DNA of 35,847 bases, from assembly GCA_024279135.1 (NCBI GenBank), contig JAJRRU010000037.1, forward strand, positions 1-35,847, written 5' to 3'. Positions 1-8,304 of the stretch are shown here, one piece after another. The notes under the pieces were generated by a model. It was not told the origin of the DNA and did not search any database. It saw nothing but the letters and a program-made list of their open reading frames with translations. This stretch comes from Alphaproteobacteria bacterium (GTDB lineage: Bacteria > Pseudomonadota > Alphaproteobacteria > Rhodospirillales > Casp-alpha2). Both the position numbers and the translations under genes were made by a program. Every line of letters begins with the position of its first letter. Within the stretch, counting starts at the first letter, position 1.

Positions 1-84
1 AAAATCTGCGAAGGGAAAACGCCCATGCAGACTCTGGAGGACGGCAAAAGTATCTGGAAGGAAAAGTTTGTAGACCAAATTTGA
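1..84 (+). pseudogene. IS481-family transposase, C-terminal end only (runs in from the left)
   Basis: The first 84 bases read as the last 27 codons of a transposase ending in TGA at 82-84. The segment GKTPMQTLEDGKSIWKEKF matches the remembered C-terminal signature of IS481-family DDE transposases (HQGKxCxGRTPxxTLxDGKxIWxEKF). The rest lies outside the window, so it cannot be said whether the full element is intact. Its terminal repeat follows directly and abuts the truncated sensor gene, so this is the downstream end of an inserted IS. Confidence 0.75.
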
Positions 85-140
85 CCTGACAGACGCCACG
101 TCGAATCTGGTAACTGTCAGATCAAGTCTGAACCACTACA
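85..140 (+). mobile_element. Right end of IS481-family element with terminal inverted repeat
   Basis: The stretch after the transposase stop ends in GATCAAGTCTGAACCACTACA. Read inward from the outside this begins TGTAGTGGTTCAGACTTGAT, a TG-starting terminus of the kind IS481/IS3-type elements have. The boundary at about 140 is inferred, because the homology of the minus-strand sensor protein stops exactly here. The left end and any target duplication lie outside the window. Confidence 0.6.
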
Positions 141-1470
141 ATTTATCATCGTAGGCAATCAACCCCTGGTTAATGCTACCCAGAACAGCTTCGAGAAGTG
201 TCGATTTGTGGGCTAGTTCCTGGGTTCTCATTTGAACCCTTTCTTCGAGGGTTTCGTTAGCCTCACGAAGCGCTTCTCTGTTCTCCTCAATTTCTTTGAT
301 TTTGTTGCGTATGGACAGGCGCATTCTGTTAAAGTTTTCAGACAGAACGCCCAGTTCATCGCTTCGGGTAACTTTTATCTCCTGGTCCAGATTGCCCTCT
401 GCTATCTCGATGGATGAATGTGTCAGCGACAAGATTGGTTTGGTAATGATATTGGAAATAAAATAGGCAGAAATCAGCATCAGTCCGCCGACAATCGAGG
501 ATAAGATAACGACCAATTGTTGCAAACGGTCAATTGAGTTAAATGCCTCAACCTGATCAATCTCTGCCATCAGTGCAAAAGTGATTCGCCCTAGCTTGAT
601 TGGAAGATACGCACTCAGAACACTTTGTCCACGGTAGTCGATTATAATTTGATGACCGATTTTGCCACTCAAAGCGGCTCGACTGGCTTTCGTATCAACA
701 CTACCGTTTTTAGGGTTGAGAAAAGACGCCGCCACCGTTCTGTTTACCTGATCTAAATAGGAGTCCGAACGCATAAGATTGTCATTACCTACAAGATAAG
801 CTTCGCCCGTTGCGCCCATGCCAGAACGTTCCATCATTATTTCATTAATGGCGTTGTTGGTCATTTTTAGAACGATTGCACCCACTGTGCCGCTTTGCGT
901 CTCAACGGGAGCAATCAAAAACGATATCACCTGATTTTGCGACGCAGGATAAAGTTCAAAATCGGTGATAACCACCTCATCAATATCACTTTTAAACGAG
1001 CGCCCGAACAGGCTGTCTTTGAGCGGACCTGTAAGCAAGTTTTGCGCAAAATCAGATTCTTTTTTTGTGGAATAGACAATGTCTCCCTGATTATTAACCA
1101 GCATAAGGTCGTAATAATCGTACTCCTCAATAAAACGCAGAAAGGATGGACCGTACGCAAGGCTCTCAAAATAATCAAACTGGGTCTTGTCTACTTCACC
1201 ATCGCGGACAACAGATGAAAAAGCATCCAGTGCTGTGTCAATATGTGAACTTTTTGCTAACACCCTGATATCGGCGATGTTTTTCTGGAAAAGCCGTGTA
1301 ATCTGCGCCTTTTTCGCATCGCGAATGCTGACAAGATGATTGAAAACTTCCCGTGATATAGAATTTCGCGATTCTTCAAGCGAATACCATCCAACGACTG
1401 CGAGCGGTATCAGGCTCACCGTTACCAGAACGATGATAAGTTTAGCTTTTATGTTAAACCACGAAGGCAT
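136..1470 (-). pseudogene. Membrane sensor protein (extracytoplasmic sensor-HAMP-PAS), truncated by IS insertion
   Basis: From ATG 1470 (RBS GGAAGA upstream) the protein has 444 residues. A first membrane segment lies at about residues 8-28 and a large periplasmic Cache-like region at about 30-315. A second membrane segment (LVVILSSIVGGLMLISAYF) lies near 316-338, followed by a HAMP domain (about 338-390), a coiled coil rich in Glu/Arg (about 390-430) and the opening of a PAS-like domain (LLEAVLGSINQGLIAYDDKL). The TAG stop at 136-138 lies inside the IS terminus, so the output domain (histidine kinase or GGDEF/EAL would be usual) is missing. The upstream binding-protein gene stops 5 bases before this start, so the pair was probably one co-translated sensory unit. 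The product may still be made but should not signal normally. Confidence 0.75.
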
Positions 1471-1474
1471 GCGG

Positions 1475-2794
1475 CTATTTTCTTCCGTAAGAATAAGGCA
1501 ACCAATCATCCACGCTGATCGTCTTGATACCGAAAATCGTTTCACCATCCTTGGTGATCATCGGCAGGTCAGGTGTGGTAATGTTTTTTGAGATTTTTTC
1601 ACCAGCCAGAATTTTCAACAACACACGAACTCCAAGTCCACCCAGCAAAGGTGTATAAGGCGCGGTGACGGCAATCTTGTCTTCTTTCATAGCTTCAAGT
1701 GCCTCAAACAGATCATCATTACTAAGGATCATTATTCTCAGGCCGTCCTTCCGGCTATTCCAACGTTTCGCTTCATCGACGGCCAACACGGCCCCCATTC
1801 CTTGTTCGGCACCGGTGCAAAATATCACGTCAATGTTGGAATATTTGCCGAGTGCTTCACGCACCTGTTTAAGGGAGTCGGCCCTGGAACTGCTATTATG
1901 ATAACTTTGCAGGATTTTGATTCCTGGGAAGTAACTGATTACCTTTAGAAAGTGCCCTGTTCGCATGGAATCCGCTGTACTGCCCAACGGTTTGCGAATC
2001 ATTAACACTGTACCTTTGACTTCACCGGTTTCTTTTAGCAGCTGGTGAACTAAATAAAGTCCCTGCTGCGTCCCATTAGCTGGAAAATTGCCCGTTACTT
2101 GCGCTCGCACATTTCTTGATCCGACAAGCCTGTCCACTGAAACACTGGGGATGCCTGCTGCGTTGGCACGGTCCACTGGTGGTCCCGTCGGAGCTTCCTG
2201 CATGGGCCAAATCAAAATACCGTCTACTTCTTTCTGGGTCAGAGCATCAATCTGCCTGACTTGTTTATCGTTATCGAATTCCGGGTCCAATATGTTAAGC
2301 GTGACATTGGAATGGCGGTTGGCTTCCCATTGAGCAGAGTCAGCGTTGTTCAGTAGCCAGGGATGGCTCAATCCGTGAATGGTATAGGCAATTTTATACT
2401 GTTTATCTGGGTCTCCTATCGGGCCTTCGGGTATGGGTTGAACATTGGTAAAGGGCAACCGCAATTTCTGTTTGCTGATCGGTCCTATAATATTTGTTCC
2501 CGAACCAGGGATGAACTTAGCACCACGGCCAAATGGTCGCGGATACTTATTCATGTATATTGCGAAGGCCTCATCACGAAAAATGCGGTTGACCTGAACA
2601 TTAGCCCTGCTAAGAGGAATATTTTTCCAAAAATTCAATGCATCTTGCCCCTTGAGATCAAGAGACGCAACATAATCTAACAATTCAAGATTCTGCAATT
2701 TATTGATTTTTATCCAATCAACTTCAGCACTGTAAACGGTTGCAGGAAAAAGAAAGGTTACTACGATAATAACGAATAACAACACCGACTTCAT
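1475..2794 (-). CDS. Periplasmic sugar-type substrate-binding protein paired with a sensor
   Basis: A 439-residue exported protein. I chose ATG 2794 because GAGGTGG lies just upstream and the first residues form a clean signal peptide (MKSVLLFVIIVVTFLFPATVYSA). The mature part resembles periplasmic binding protein family 4 (ABC sugar-binding/LuxP/TorT-like), with segments such as QKEVDGILIWPMQE, AAGIPSVSVDR and NIDVIFCTGAEQGMGAVLA in the expected order. No ABC permease or ATPase gene is adjacent. The next gene is a membrane sensor starting 4 bases after this stop, so a ligand-presenting role for the sensor (as TorT or LuxP have) is more likely than transport. The ligand cannot be told from sequence. 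Confidence 0.7.
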   Translation of the reverse strand: MKSVLLFVIIVVTFLFPATVYSAEVDWIKINKLQNLELLDYVASLDLKGQDALNFWKNIPLSRANVQVNRIFRDEAFAIYMNKYPRPFGRGAKFIPGSGTNIIGPISKQKLRLPFTNVQPIPEGPIGDPDKQYKIAYTIHGLSHPWLLNNADSAQWEANRHSNVTLNILDPEFDNDKQVRQIDALTQKEVDGILIWPMQEAPTGPPVDRANAAGIPSVSVDRLVGSRNVRAQVTGNFPANGTQQGLYLVHQLLKETGEVKGTVLMIRKPLGSTADSMRTGHFLKVISYFPGIKILQSYHNSSSRADSLKQVREALGKYSNIDVIFCTGAEQGMGAVLAVDEAKRWNSRKDGLRIMILSNDDLFEALEAMKEDKIAVTAPYTPLLGGLGVRVLLKILAGEKISKNITTPDLPMITKDGETIFGIKTISVDDWLPYSYGRK

Positions 2795-3160
2795 TAGATT
2801 TTCCACCTCAGGAGAATAAAAAATTAACTGATGAACACTTTTTGTAACTCTATAACTTCTCAATCTAAGTTCAAATTTAAACAAAGAAGATGCTGGATTC
2901 TAACGTACTCGAATAAGATTGAATGACTACCTCTGGCTATAAGCCACAGTTCCAGTGCCCTCTAAGTTATGACTGTAGCTGAGGGTTAAGCAGACGTCAA
3001 AATTATCGTCTTTTTGCTGAAACTAACTTCTGGATTTGGCTAATAGCGTCGATTCCAGAGCTATAACCGAATCTGGTGTTTGAGCATTTGAAAAGAAGCG
3101 GCGTATCTGGTTGATTTGTTGTTGCAACACAATGAACCAACATTAAGGAGATACGCCACT
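2795..3160. other. Intergenic region between binding-protein gene and IS256 remnant
   Basis: About 365 bases with no convincing gene. It must hold the promoter of the minus-strand binding-protein gene, but I see no clean -35/-10 pair. It also holds the upstream end of the IS256-family remnant. The AAGGAG at 3145-3150 is the ribosome site of that transposase. I could not identify the left inverted repeat of the IS256 element by eye. Confidence 0.4.
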
Positions 3161-3736
3161 ATGGAAGATAATAACGTTGTTGATTTTGTCAGTCGAGGCA
3201 CAATTCCTGATCCGTTGACAGACCTATTGAGATCGGGAGCCCGACGATTAATCATGCACGCCATTGAAGCCGAGGTTCATGAGTTTTTGTCTCCGTATTC
3301 AGACCAGTGCACGAAAGATGGCAAGGCCGCCGTGGTTCGTAATGGCTACCATCCTGAACGTCAGGTGCAGACAGGACTGGGGCCGGTCACGGTAAAGGTG
3401 CCAAAGGTCAGATCGAAGACAGGCAAACCGATCACTTTCCACTCTGCCCTGGTTCCGCCGTATGTTCGCAAGGCAAAGTCACTGGAAGCCGCATTGCCAT
3501 GGTTGTATTTGAAGGGCATATCAAGTGGTGAGATGAGCGCCGCCCTGAGCGTCCTTGTCGGCCCGGAGGCGAAGGGATTGTCTGCAAGCACGATTTCACG
3601 TTTGAAACAGGTTTGGGCGCAGGAATATCAAGGCTGGCGCAACAAGCGTCTTGAGAAAGATCGCTGGGTTTATATCTGGGCAGACGGCATCTACAGTGGA
3701 TTGCGGGGTGAAGATAGCAAGCTCTCTGCTGCTTAA
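3161..3736 (+). pseudogene. IS256-family transposase, 5' half
   Basis: ATG 3161 follows AAGGAG by 10 bases. The 191 residues match the N-terminal half of IS256/MULE-type transposases (usually about 400 residues): DPLTDLLRSGARRLIMHAIEAEV, the NGYHPER motif, VKVPKVRSKTG, and the first catalytic Asp in YIWADGIYSGLRGED. Homology stops after GEDSKL. The next bases belong to an IS3-family orfA read on the opposite strand, so the second half with the remaining catalytic residues has been lost by insertion or deletion. Both reading frames end in the same GCTTAAGC sequence. The fragment cannot be active. Confidence 0.85.
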
Positions 3737-3909
3737 GCAGCTTCATGCTGACGTTCAGGTTCAGGTTTATGATAAACTGTCTTCCAGTCATAAAGTGACT
3801 TGGTGCTGATGCCCAGTCTGTTAGAAACTTCTTTGACGGAATAGCCACGATCCGTGACCTGGGCAACTGCATCGCGCTTGAACTCTTCGGTGTATCGTAG
3901 TGATGACAT
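3733..3909 (-). pseudogene. IS3-family OrfA remnant (HTH_Tnp_1)
   Basis: A 58-codon frame starting MSSLRYTEEFKRDAVAQVTD and containing the helix-turn-helix of IS3-family OrfA (VKEVSNRLGISTKSLYDWK). Intact OrfA is about 90-100 residues with a leucine zipper after the HTH. Here the zipper and all of orfB are missing and the frame ends at the junction with the IS256 fragment. Upstream, TGTAGACACCTTGC (minus strand, from about 3954) could be the outer end of this element. It is a dead fragment. Confidence 0.75.
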
Positions 3910-3954
3910 AATCTGAAACTCCTTGCTTCATTTTTAAACTGCAAGGTGTCTACA

Positions 3955-4519
3955 AATCTAGGGGCTATTCAGGTTATGGCTGAATTGAGTTCACACCCTA
4001 GTTAAAATTTGAGTTCAGATACGAGAAGAATCCGAGGCATTTTTTTAGAAGCTAGATTTTTTTGATAGTCACAGAACCACTAGAAAATCAAAATCCCTTC
4101 CCGGAGTGCAGCGGATTTAGAAAGTTTGGTGATACGCCACTGGCAAAACAAGGCCAATACCACCCCCACTTATCCTCTTGCAAATTGGAAAAACCCTAGG
4201 CAAAATGGGCCTTGCACACCGAAAATTAAAATTGAAACACTCAAGCAAATCAGATGACGCCCAAGGGCGTTATACATACCACACCCGACGCTACGGGTAG
4301 TTAAAAGCGGAAAGGCCATGTTTTCTGCGGGTTTCAGGGTGATTACACGGTTTGATAAAATGATATGCACCTGTTTAGCAAAAATAATCGTTTGTTTTCA
4401 TTATCTTCTATGCTGTGGTTTTACATGGATTTGACAATTTGTGAGACTGTTTATCAATGATTTTACATTCAGCTGTTGTTTTGTTGTGCATCGTAAAGCG
4501 ATGATGGTTATATTCATTG
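3955..4519. other. Non-coding stretch between IS remnants
   Basis: About 565 bases with no frame I can support. The 66-codon minus-strand frame near 4170-4370 has no ribosome site or recognisable motif. The region is flanked on both sides by broken transposase genes and is best read as debris of IS activity. Confidence 0.4.
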
Positions 4520-4850
4520 TCACCGCTTAGATTTATTATGCGGCACGGTATCAATGTGGAGAGGTTGTGTTGACAATGTTGACAATGTTGACGGCTGAGA
4601 CTGCAAATTTCATAAAGCTGGGTGAAGGTGGCGAGTGGGAGGAAGAGTGCCTCCACTGACAAAACCGTTGATTTTGGCTCCACCGACCCTGTTGGCAAAT
4701 CCTGCACCGAGGTTCGTTTCTTCCATTTGGCAACTGTCTTTTGATTGATACTGTAGCGCTGCGCCAGTGCCCTCAGGTTCTCTTGACTATTTTGTATTGC
4801 TCGACGACTGCCTCTGTCGTTTTGGCGCTGCCGTGTAGTATTTGTCCCAT
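4520..4850 (-). pseudogene. IS481-family transposase remnant, N-terminal part, frameshifted
   Basis: From ATG 4850 the frame reads MGQILHGSAKTTEAV and then shifts near 4816-4822. The shifted frame continues AIQNSQENLRALAQRYSINQ, then TVAKWKKRTSVQDLP and EPKSTVLSVE, the typical N-terminal HTH of one IS481 transposase group. Beyond about 4640 the similarity continues only faintly in other frames, with a nonsense codon, and a 9-bp tandem repeat (TTGACAATG, 4570-4592) lies in the decayed part. The catalytic domain is absent. Its sequence differs from the IS at position 1, so it comes from a different insertion. Confidence 0.75.
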
Positions 4851-4936
4851 AGTGCTTCCTTCCATTCCAGGGAGAATAATGCACCATCAAATGCCGAGAC
4901 TAAACATCTGGCCATAAAAATGATATCTTTGCCAGT

Positions 4937-5329
4937 TCAAATTTCTTTTGTTAACGCATCGACAACCGGACAATTTGGGGTGTTGCCGCCATTGCAAGCT
5001 GCAACAGTTTCGACCAGGGTAGCCTCTAGTTTCTTAAGGTCCACAATTCGATCTCGGACTGCTGCCAGGTGGGCCTCCGTTTGGTCTCTGATCTCTGTAC
5101 AAGTATAGTCACCTCCATCAACAAGACTGAGCAGCCCCCGAATCTGCTCGATGGTGAAACCGAGTTCCCGTGAGCGAATGATGAAACGTAACGTTTGCTC
5201 ATGTTTATGCTCATAAACTCTGTACCCCTTCTCCGTTCTAGGCGGATCAGGGAGCAGGCCCACCTTCTCGTAATAGCGAATCGTCTCAATATTGCAGCCG
5301 GTTCGTGTTGCTAATTGTCCTCGTTTCAT
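4937..5329 (-). CDS. merR: MerR-family metal-responsive regulator, divergent from mer operon 1
   Basis: A 130-residue protein with the MerR winged-helix N-terminus (TGCNIETIRYYEKVGLLPDPPRTEKGYRVY) and a long dimerisation helix at about 80-112. Its cysteines are C77, C112 and C120. C77 and C112 fit the Hg/Zn/Pb/Cd-sensing class, but the C112-C120 gap holds 7 residues, whereas Tn501 MerR has 8. The gene is transcribed away from merT, with a MerR-type promoter in the 108-bp gap, so it most likely controls merT-P-F-A and itself. Its exact metal (Hg, or Cd/Pb/Zn) is less certain than its class. A second, canonical Hg-type MerR lies at 10414. Confidence 0.8.
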   Translation of the reverse strand: MKRGQLATRTGCNIETIRYYEKVGLLPDPPRTEKGYRVYEHKHEQTLRFIIRSRELGFTIEQIRGLLSLVDGGDYTCTEIRDQTEAHLAAVRDRIVDLKKLEATLVETVAACNGGNTPNCPVVDALTKEI

Positions 5330-5370
5330 CAGAGTGATCTCACCTTGGCGAATTAATCAATAAAAAAGCC

Positions 5371-5401
5371 TTGAGCCTGTACTTGCTACAGACTTTATAC
5401 A
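5371..5401 (+). promoter_or_regulatory. MerR-type promoter/operator of mer operon 1
   Basis: TTGAGC (5371-5376) and TATACA (5396-5401) are separated by 19 bp, the overlong spacer typical of promoters that MerR-family proteins untwist. The spacer contains a perfect dyad, CTGTA-N5-TACAG (5377-5391). The centre differs from the classical merO of Tn501 and is nearer to the dyads of other MerR-family metal regulators. It lies 36 bases upstream of merT, between the divergent genes. Confidence 0.75.
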
Positions 5402-5437
5402 TGTTAGTAACCGATTTAAAGTTCAAGGAAAAGCGTG

Positions 5438-5863
5438 ATGGAAATTACGGATAATCAGGACAGCACAGTGGTTGATCTTGATACAATGACAATTCAGGAA
5501 GCCCTGAATAGTGAGACACGTAAACGCGGAATGTTCGCGACAGGTAGCGTTGTCGGGGCAGTGCTTGCATCATCGTGTTGCATTTTACCACTGGTTCTAT
5601 TCAGTTTGGGGATTGGTGGTGCATGGATCGGCAATCTTACGGCTCTTTATCCCTATAAGCCGTACTTCGTTACTATGACACTGATCTTTCTGGCTGGTGG
5701 GTTTTATATGGCTTACCGAAAACCGAAAGTGGCCTGTGAGGCCGGCTCGTATTGCGCCACCCCAGCGTCTGGGCGTGTACTCAAAATTTCGTTGTGGGGT
5801 GCAACGCTACTTGTTGCTGCCGCATTGGCTTTTCCCTATGCCGTCCCTTACCTGTTGGATTAA
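5438..5863 (+). CDS. merT: Mercuric ion inner-membrane transporter MerT
   Basis: ATG 5438 has AAGGAA 7 bases upstream; a GTG one codon earlier is less likely. The 141-residue protein has three hydrophobic segments, the hallmark vicinal cysteine pair in the first (ASSCCILPLVLFSLGIGGAW, C47-C48) and a second pair on the cytoplasmic loop (C100, C106). In the known system MerP passes Hg(II) to the first pair, which passes it through the second to MerA. The N-terminal tail (about 30 acidic residues before the first segment) is longer than in Tn501 MerT. First gene of the operon. Confidence 0.92.
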   Translation: MEITDNQDSTVVDLDTMTIQEALNSETRKRGMFATGSVVGAVLASSCCILPLVLFSLGIGGAWIGNLTALYPYKPYFVTMTLIFLAGGFYMAYRKPKVACEAGSYCATPASGRVLKISLWGATLLVAAALAFPYAVPYLLD

Positions 5864-5884
5864 AGAAAAAAGGAACAAACCTGG

Positions 5885-6169
5885 ATGAAACGTTTAACCA
5901 CGGCTATCACATTTGTGGCCATCATGCTCTCAGCCAACATAACCTTCGCCGCTGAGAAGATTGTCACACTGGCGGTTGAAAACATGTACTGCGCGTCATG
6001 TCCATACATCGTCAAGAAATCTCTGGAAAATGTGCCGGGCGTTACGAAAGTAGGCGTTTCCTTTGAAGAAAAAACAGCCATGGTTACCTTCGATGATGCC
6101 ATTACTACAGTTGAAGCCTTGACGGACGCTACCTTTGATGCGGGTTACCCGTCTGAACTTAAAAACTAA
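5885..6169 (+). CDS. merP: Periplasmic mercury-binding protein MerP
   Basis: A 94-residue HMA-fold protein. A signal peptide (about residues 1-22, ending SANITFA) is followed by a single heavy-metal-associated domain with the motif YCASCPYIVKKSL (C36, C39). The family binds Hg(II) between the two cysteines in the periplasm and hands it to MerT. It starts 21 bases after merT stops. Length and motif spacing are normal. Confidence 0.93.
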   Translation: MKRLTTAITFVAIMLSANITFAAEKIVTLAVENMYCASCPYIVKKSLENVPGVTKVGVSFEEKTAMVTFDDAITTVEALTDATFDAGYPSELKN

Positions 6170-6186
6170 CGAAGGATGATGCGCAA

Positions 6187-6591
6187 ATGAAGGATCGCAA
6201 GATTTTAAGAACAGGTGTTACCGGTACAGGGATTGCGGCAATTTGCTGTTTTACACCGTTTCTGGTGATATTGCTTGGGGCCGTTGGCTTGTCGGCTTGG
6301 TTAAGCTGGCTGGATTATATGCTATTTCCTGTAATGTTTGCGTCCATGGGGCTTGTTGCCTATGCCCTCTATCTGCGCTCCGGAAAAGCAGGCCCCCGAC
6401 CTCACGGATTTATTCTGATAGTCGTCGCCGCGCTATCAGCGCTTCTCTTTTGGCTTGAGTTCAGATACGCACTGCGCATTTCCATAGCCGCCGTCGCTGC
6501 CGTCACGGCATACGCATATTATTTACGCATTGTGAGCGCGAGAAGTACTAAAGCTTCTTCGGACAACAATAAAATGGAAAATCAATCATGA
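6187..6591 (+). CDS. merF: MerF-like mercury transporter with C-terminal extension
   Basis: The first 80 residues resemble MerF (MKDRKILRTGVTGTGIAAIC and onward), with the first cysteine pair C20-C21 in transmembrane helix 1 and the conserved FTPFLVILLGAVGLSAW. Typical MerF is about 80 residues and ends with a second cysteine pair. Here that pair is absent and the protein continues for about 55 residues through two more hydrophobic stretches (GFILIVVAALSALLFWLEF and ISIAAVAAVTAYAYYL). The extended form presumably still moves Hg(II) across the inner membrane. Its stop overlaps the merA start by 4 bases (ATGA). Confidence 0.85.
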   Translation: MKDRKILRTGVTGTGIAAICCFTPFLVILLGAVGLSAWLSWLDYMLFPVMFASMGLVAYALYLRSGKAGPRPHGFILIVVAALSALLFWLEFRYALRISIAAVAAVTAYAYYLRIVSARSTKASSDNNKMENQS

Positions 6592-8036
6592 CTGATCTGG
6601 CATCTGACTGTTGCGATTCTGATACGAATAAAAAGATTAACGGCCATTATGACTTGGCGGTTATTGGTGCTGGATCGGCGGGTTTTTCCGCCGCCATTAC
6701 CGCCGCTGAGGAAGGCGCGCAGGTGGCACTTATTGGTTACGGCACTATTGGCGGCACTTGCGTCAATGTTGGCTGCGTGCCATCGAAGGCCATGATCCGG
6801 GCGGCAGAAGCTCTCCATCATGCAAATACTGCTACGCGTTTCGCCGGTATTAAAGCCGAAGCCAATATTGAGAACTGGCAGGCCCTAATCGCCCAAAAAG
6901 ACGATCTTGTGACGCAACTTCGCCAGGCCAAATACAGTGACCTGCTGCCGTCCTATAACAATGTTTCTTACATCGAAGGGGCGGCGCAATTGACCTATGG
7001 CGGTGTTTCTGTGGATGGGAACTTCATCAAAACCGACAGGGTGATTGTCGCCACAGGCACCTCACCGATGGCGCCAAGTATCAGTGGCATTGATAATGTA
7101 CCCTATTTAACCAGCACGGAAGCCCTGGAGTTGGAAAAACTGCCGAAGTCACTCCTTGTGATTGGTGGTGGATACATTGGTTGTGAGCTGGTGCAAATGT
7201 TTGGCCGTTCGGGCGTTGATGTCACCATCGTCTGCCGTTCGCGTCTGTTGCCAGAAGCCGAGCCGGAGATAAGTTCAGCCCTCACGGGTTATCTGCGCGA
7301 CGAGGGTATCGCCGTGCGTGACGGGCTTGATTATCATTCCATCAGGAGCACCGATGAAGGCATCGCTCTTGATGTCAGCGAACGCGGCCAGAATGTTACA
7401 ATCCTGGCGGAACTGGTTCTCGTAACCACAGGGCGCAGACCCAATACGAATGGTTTGGGTTTGGAAGAGAGCGGTGTGGCACTTCTTCCTAACGGCGGCA
7501 TTAAAGTTGATGAGCGGATGCGCACGACCCGGCCTGGCGTTTATGCGGCGGGTGACGTCACAGGAAGAGACCAATTCGTTTACATGGCTGCTTACGGCGC
7601 AAAACTTGCGGCGAAGAACGCGATGAACGGTGATGACCTGATTTACGATAATTCGGCAATGCCCTGGGTAGTGTTCACCGACCCGCAAGTGGCAGGAGTA
7701 GGCTTGTCTGAGGCGGTGGCCAAAGAGAAGGGATTTGAAGTAAAAACATCCACCATTACGCTTGACCATGTCCCCCGCGCCCTTGCGGCACGAGACACGC
7801 GAGGGCTCATCAAGCTGGTTGCAGATGTGAAAACGAATAAGCTGCTTGGGGCGCAAATATTAGCCCCAGAAGGTGCAGACAGCATTCAAACGGCTGTTCT
7901 CGCTGTCAAACACAGCCTGACTATACAAGATTTAGCCGATACCATTTTCCCCTACCTGACAACCGTTGAGGGGCTGAAATTGGCGGCTCAGACCTTTGAC
8001 AAGGATGTCAGCAAGCTCTCTTGCTGTGCAGGGTAG
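6588..8036 (+). CDS. merA: Mercuric reductase MerA
   Basis: A 482-residue flavin-dependent disulfide oxidoreductase that reduces Hg(II) to volatile Hg(0) with NADPH. Visible features are the FAD dinucleotide fold (DLAVIGAGSAGFSAAI), the redox-active GGTCVNVGCVPSK (C58, C63), the NADPH-binding GGGYIGCELVQMFGRSGVDVT, the second FAD motif (GVYAAGDVTGRDQFVY) and the C-terminal cysteine pair (C479-C480, KLSCCAG) that delivers Hg(II) to the active site. The N-terminal HMA domain of many MerA proteins is missing, but a vicinal pair C8-C9 sits near the start and could play a similar capturing role. Translationally coupled to merF. Confidence 0.96.
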   Translation: MTDLASDCCDSDTNKKINGHYDLAVIGAGSAGFSAAITAAEEGAQVALIGYGTIGGTCVNVGCVPSKAMIRAAEALHHANTATRFAGIKAEANIENWQALIAQKDDLVTQLRQAKYSDLLPSYNNVSYIEGAAQLTYGGVSVDGNFIKTDRVIVATGTSPMAPSISGIDNVPYLTSTEALELEKLPKSLLVIGGGYIGCELVQMFGRSGVDVTIVCRSRLLPEAEPEISSALTGYLRDEGIAVRDGLDYHSIRSTDEGIALDVSERGQNVTILAELVLVTTGRRPNTNGLGLEESGVALLPNGGIKVDERMRTTRPGVYAAGDVTGRDQFVYMAAYGAKLAAKNAMNGDDLIYDNSAMPWVVFTDPQVAGVGLSEAVAKEKGFEVKTSTITLDHVPRALAARDTRGLIKLVADVKTNKLLGAQILAPEGADSIQTAVLAVKHSLTIQDLADTIFPYLTTVEGLKLAAQTFDKDVSKLSCCAG

Positions 8037-8046
8037 GTGGGTAACC

Positions 8047-8304
8047 ATGCGCGAAGTCCCAAATTCTGGTCTTGTTCTTCTTGTTATCGCCAAGCTGGTT
8101 TGTTGTGTAGGGCTGATCCTCGTGATCAGTGGCACGCTTACTCTGGGAACAGTCGCGACATGGTTTACGGATGAAAGCGTTTTGTGGAACCTTGGGGTGA
8201 TTTTGAGCCTTGGTGTTTTCGCTGGCACGCTTTGGTTACGTGCACACCGACGAGCGGCCACAACTATACGGAAAGAACATATGCCCAAGGAGTTTGCTCC
8301 TTGA
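8047..8304 (+). CDS. Small two-helix membrane protein with a cysteine pair, mer-associated
   Basis: An 85-residue protein starting at ATG 8047, with an AGGTGG-like ribosome site upstream. It has two hydrophobic segments (LVLLVIAKLVCCVGLILVI and VLWNLGVILSLGVFAGTLWL). The first contains a vicinal cysteine pair in the membrane, as MerT, MerF and MerC do, but I do not recognise the family. Its place 10 bases after merA and overlapping the next gene suggests a further Hg transporter or a membrane partner of the following CcdA-like protein. Function not established. Confidence 0.65.
   Translation: MREVPNSGLVLLVIAKLVCCVGLILVISGTLTLGTVATWFTDESVLWNLGVILSLGVFAGTLWLRAHRRAATTIRKEHMPKEFAP

Noticed and set aside
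4170-4370. 66-codon minus-strand frame in the gap between IS remnants
   Set aside because: No ribosome site, no recognisable motif, composition not protein-like, and surrounded by broken elements.
4570-4592. Tandem TTGACAATG as a cluster of -35 boxes or iterons
   Set aside because: It lies in the decayed reading frame of an IS481 transposase, has no matching -10 elements and is short enough to be slippage.
8184-8300. Upstream extension of the CcdA-like gene to ATG 8184
   Set aside because: The extension overlaps the preceding gene in another frame, has no family similarity, and a strong ribosome site fits TTG 8301.
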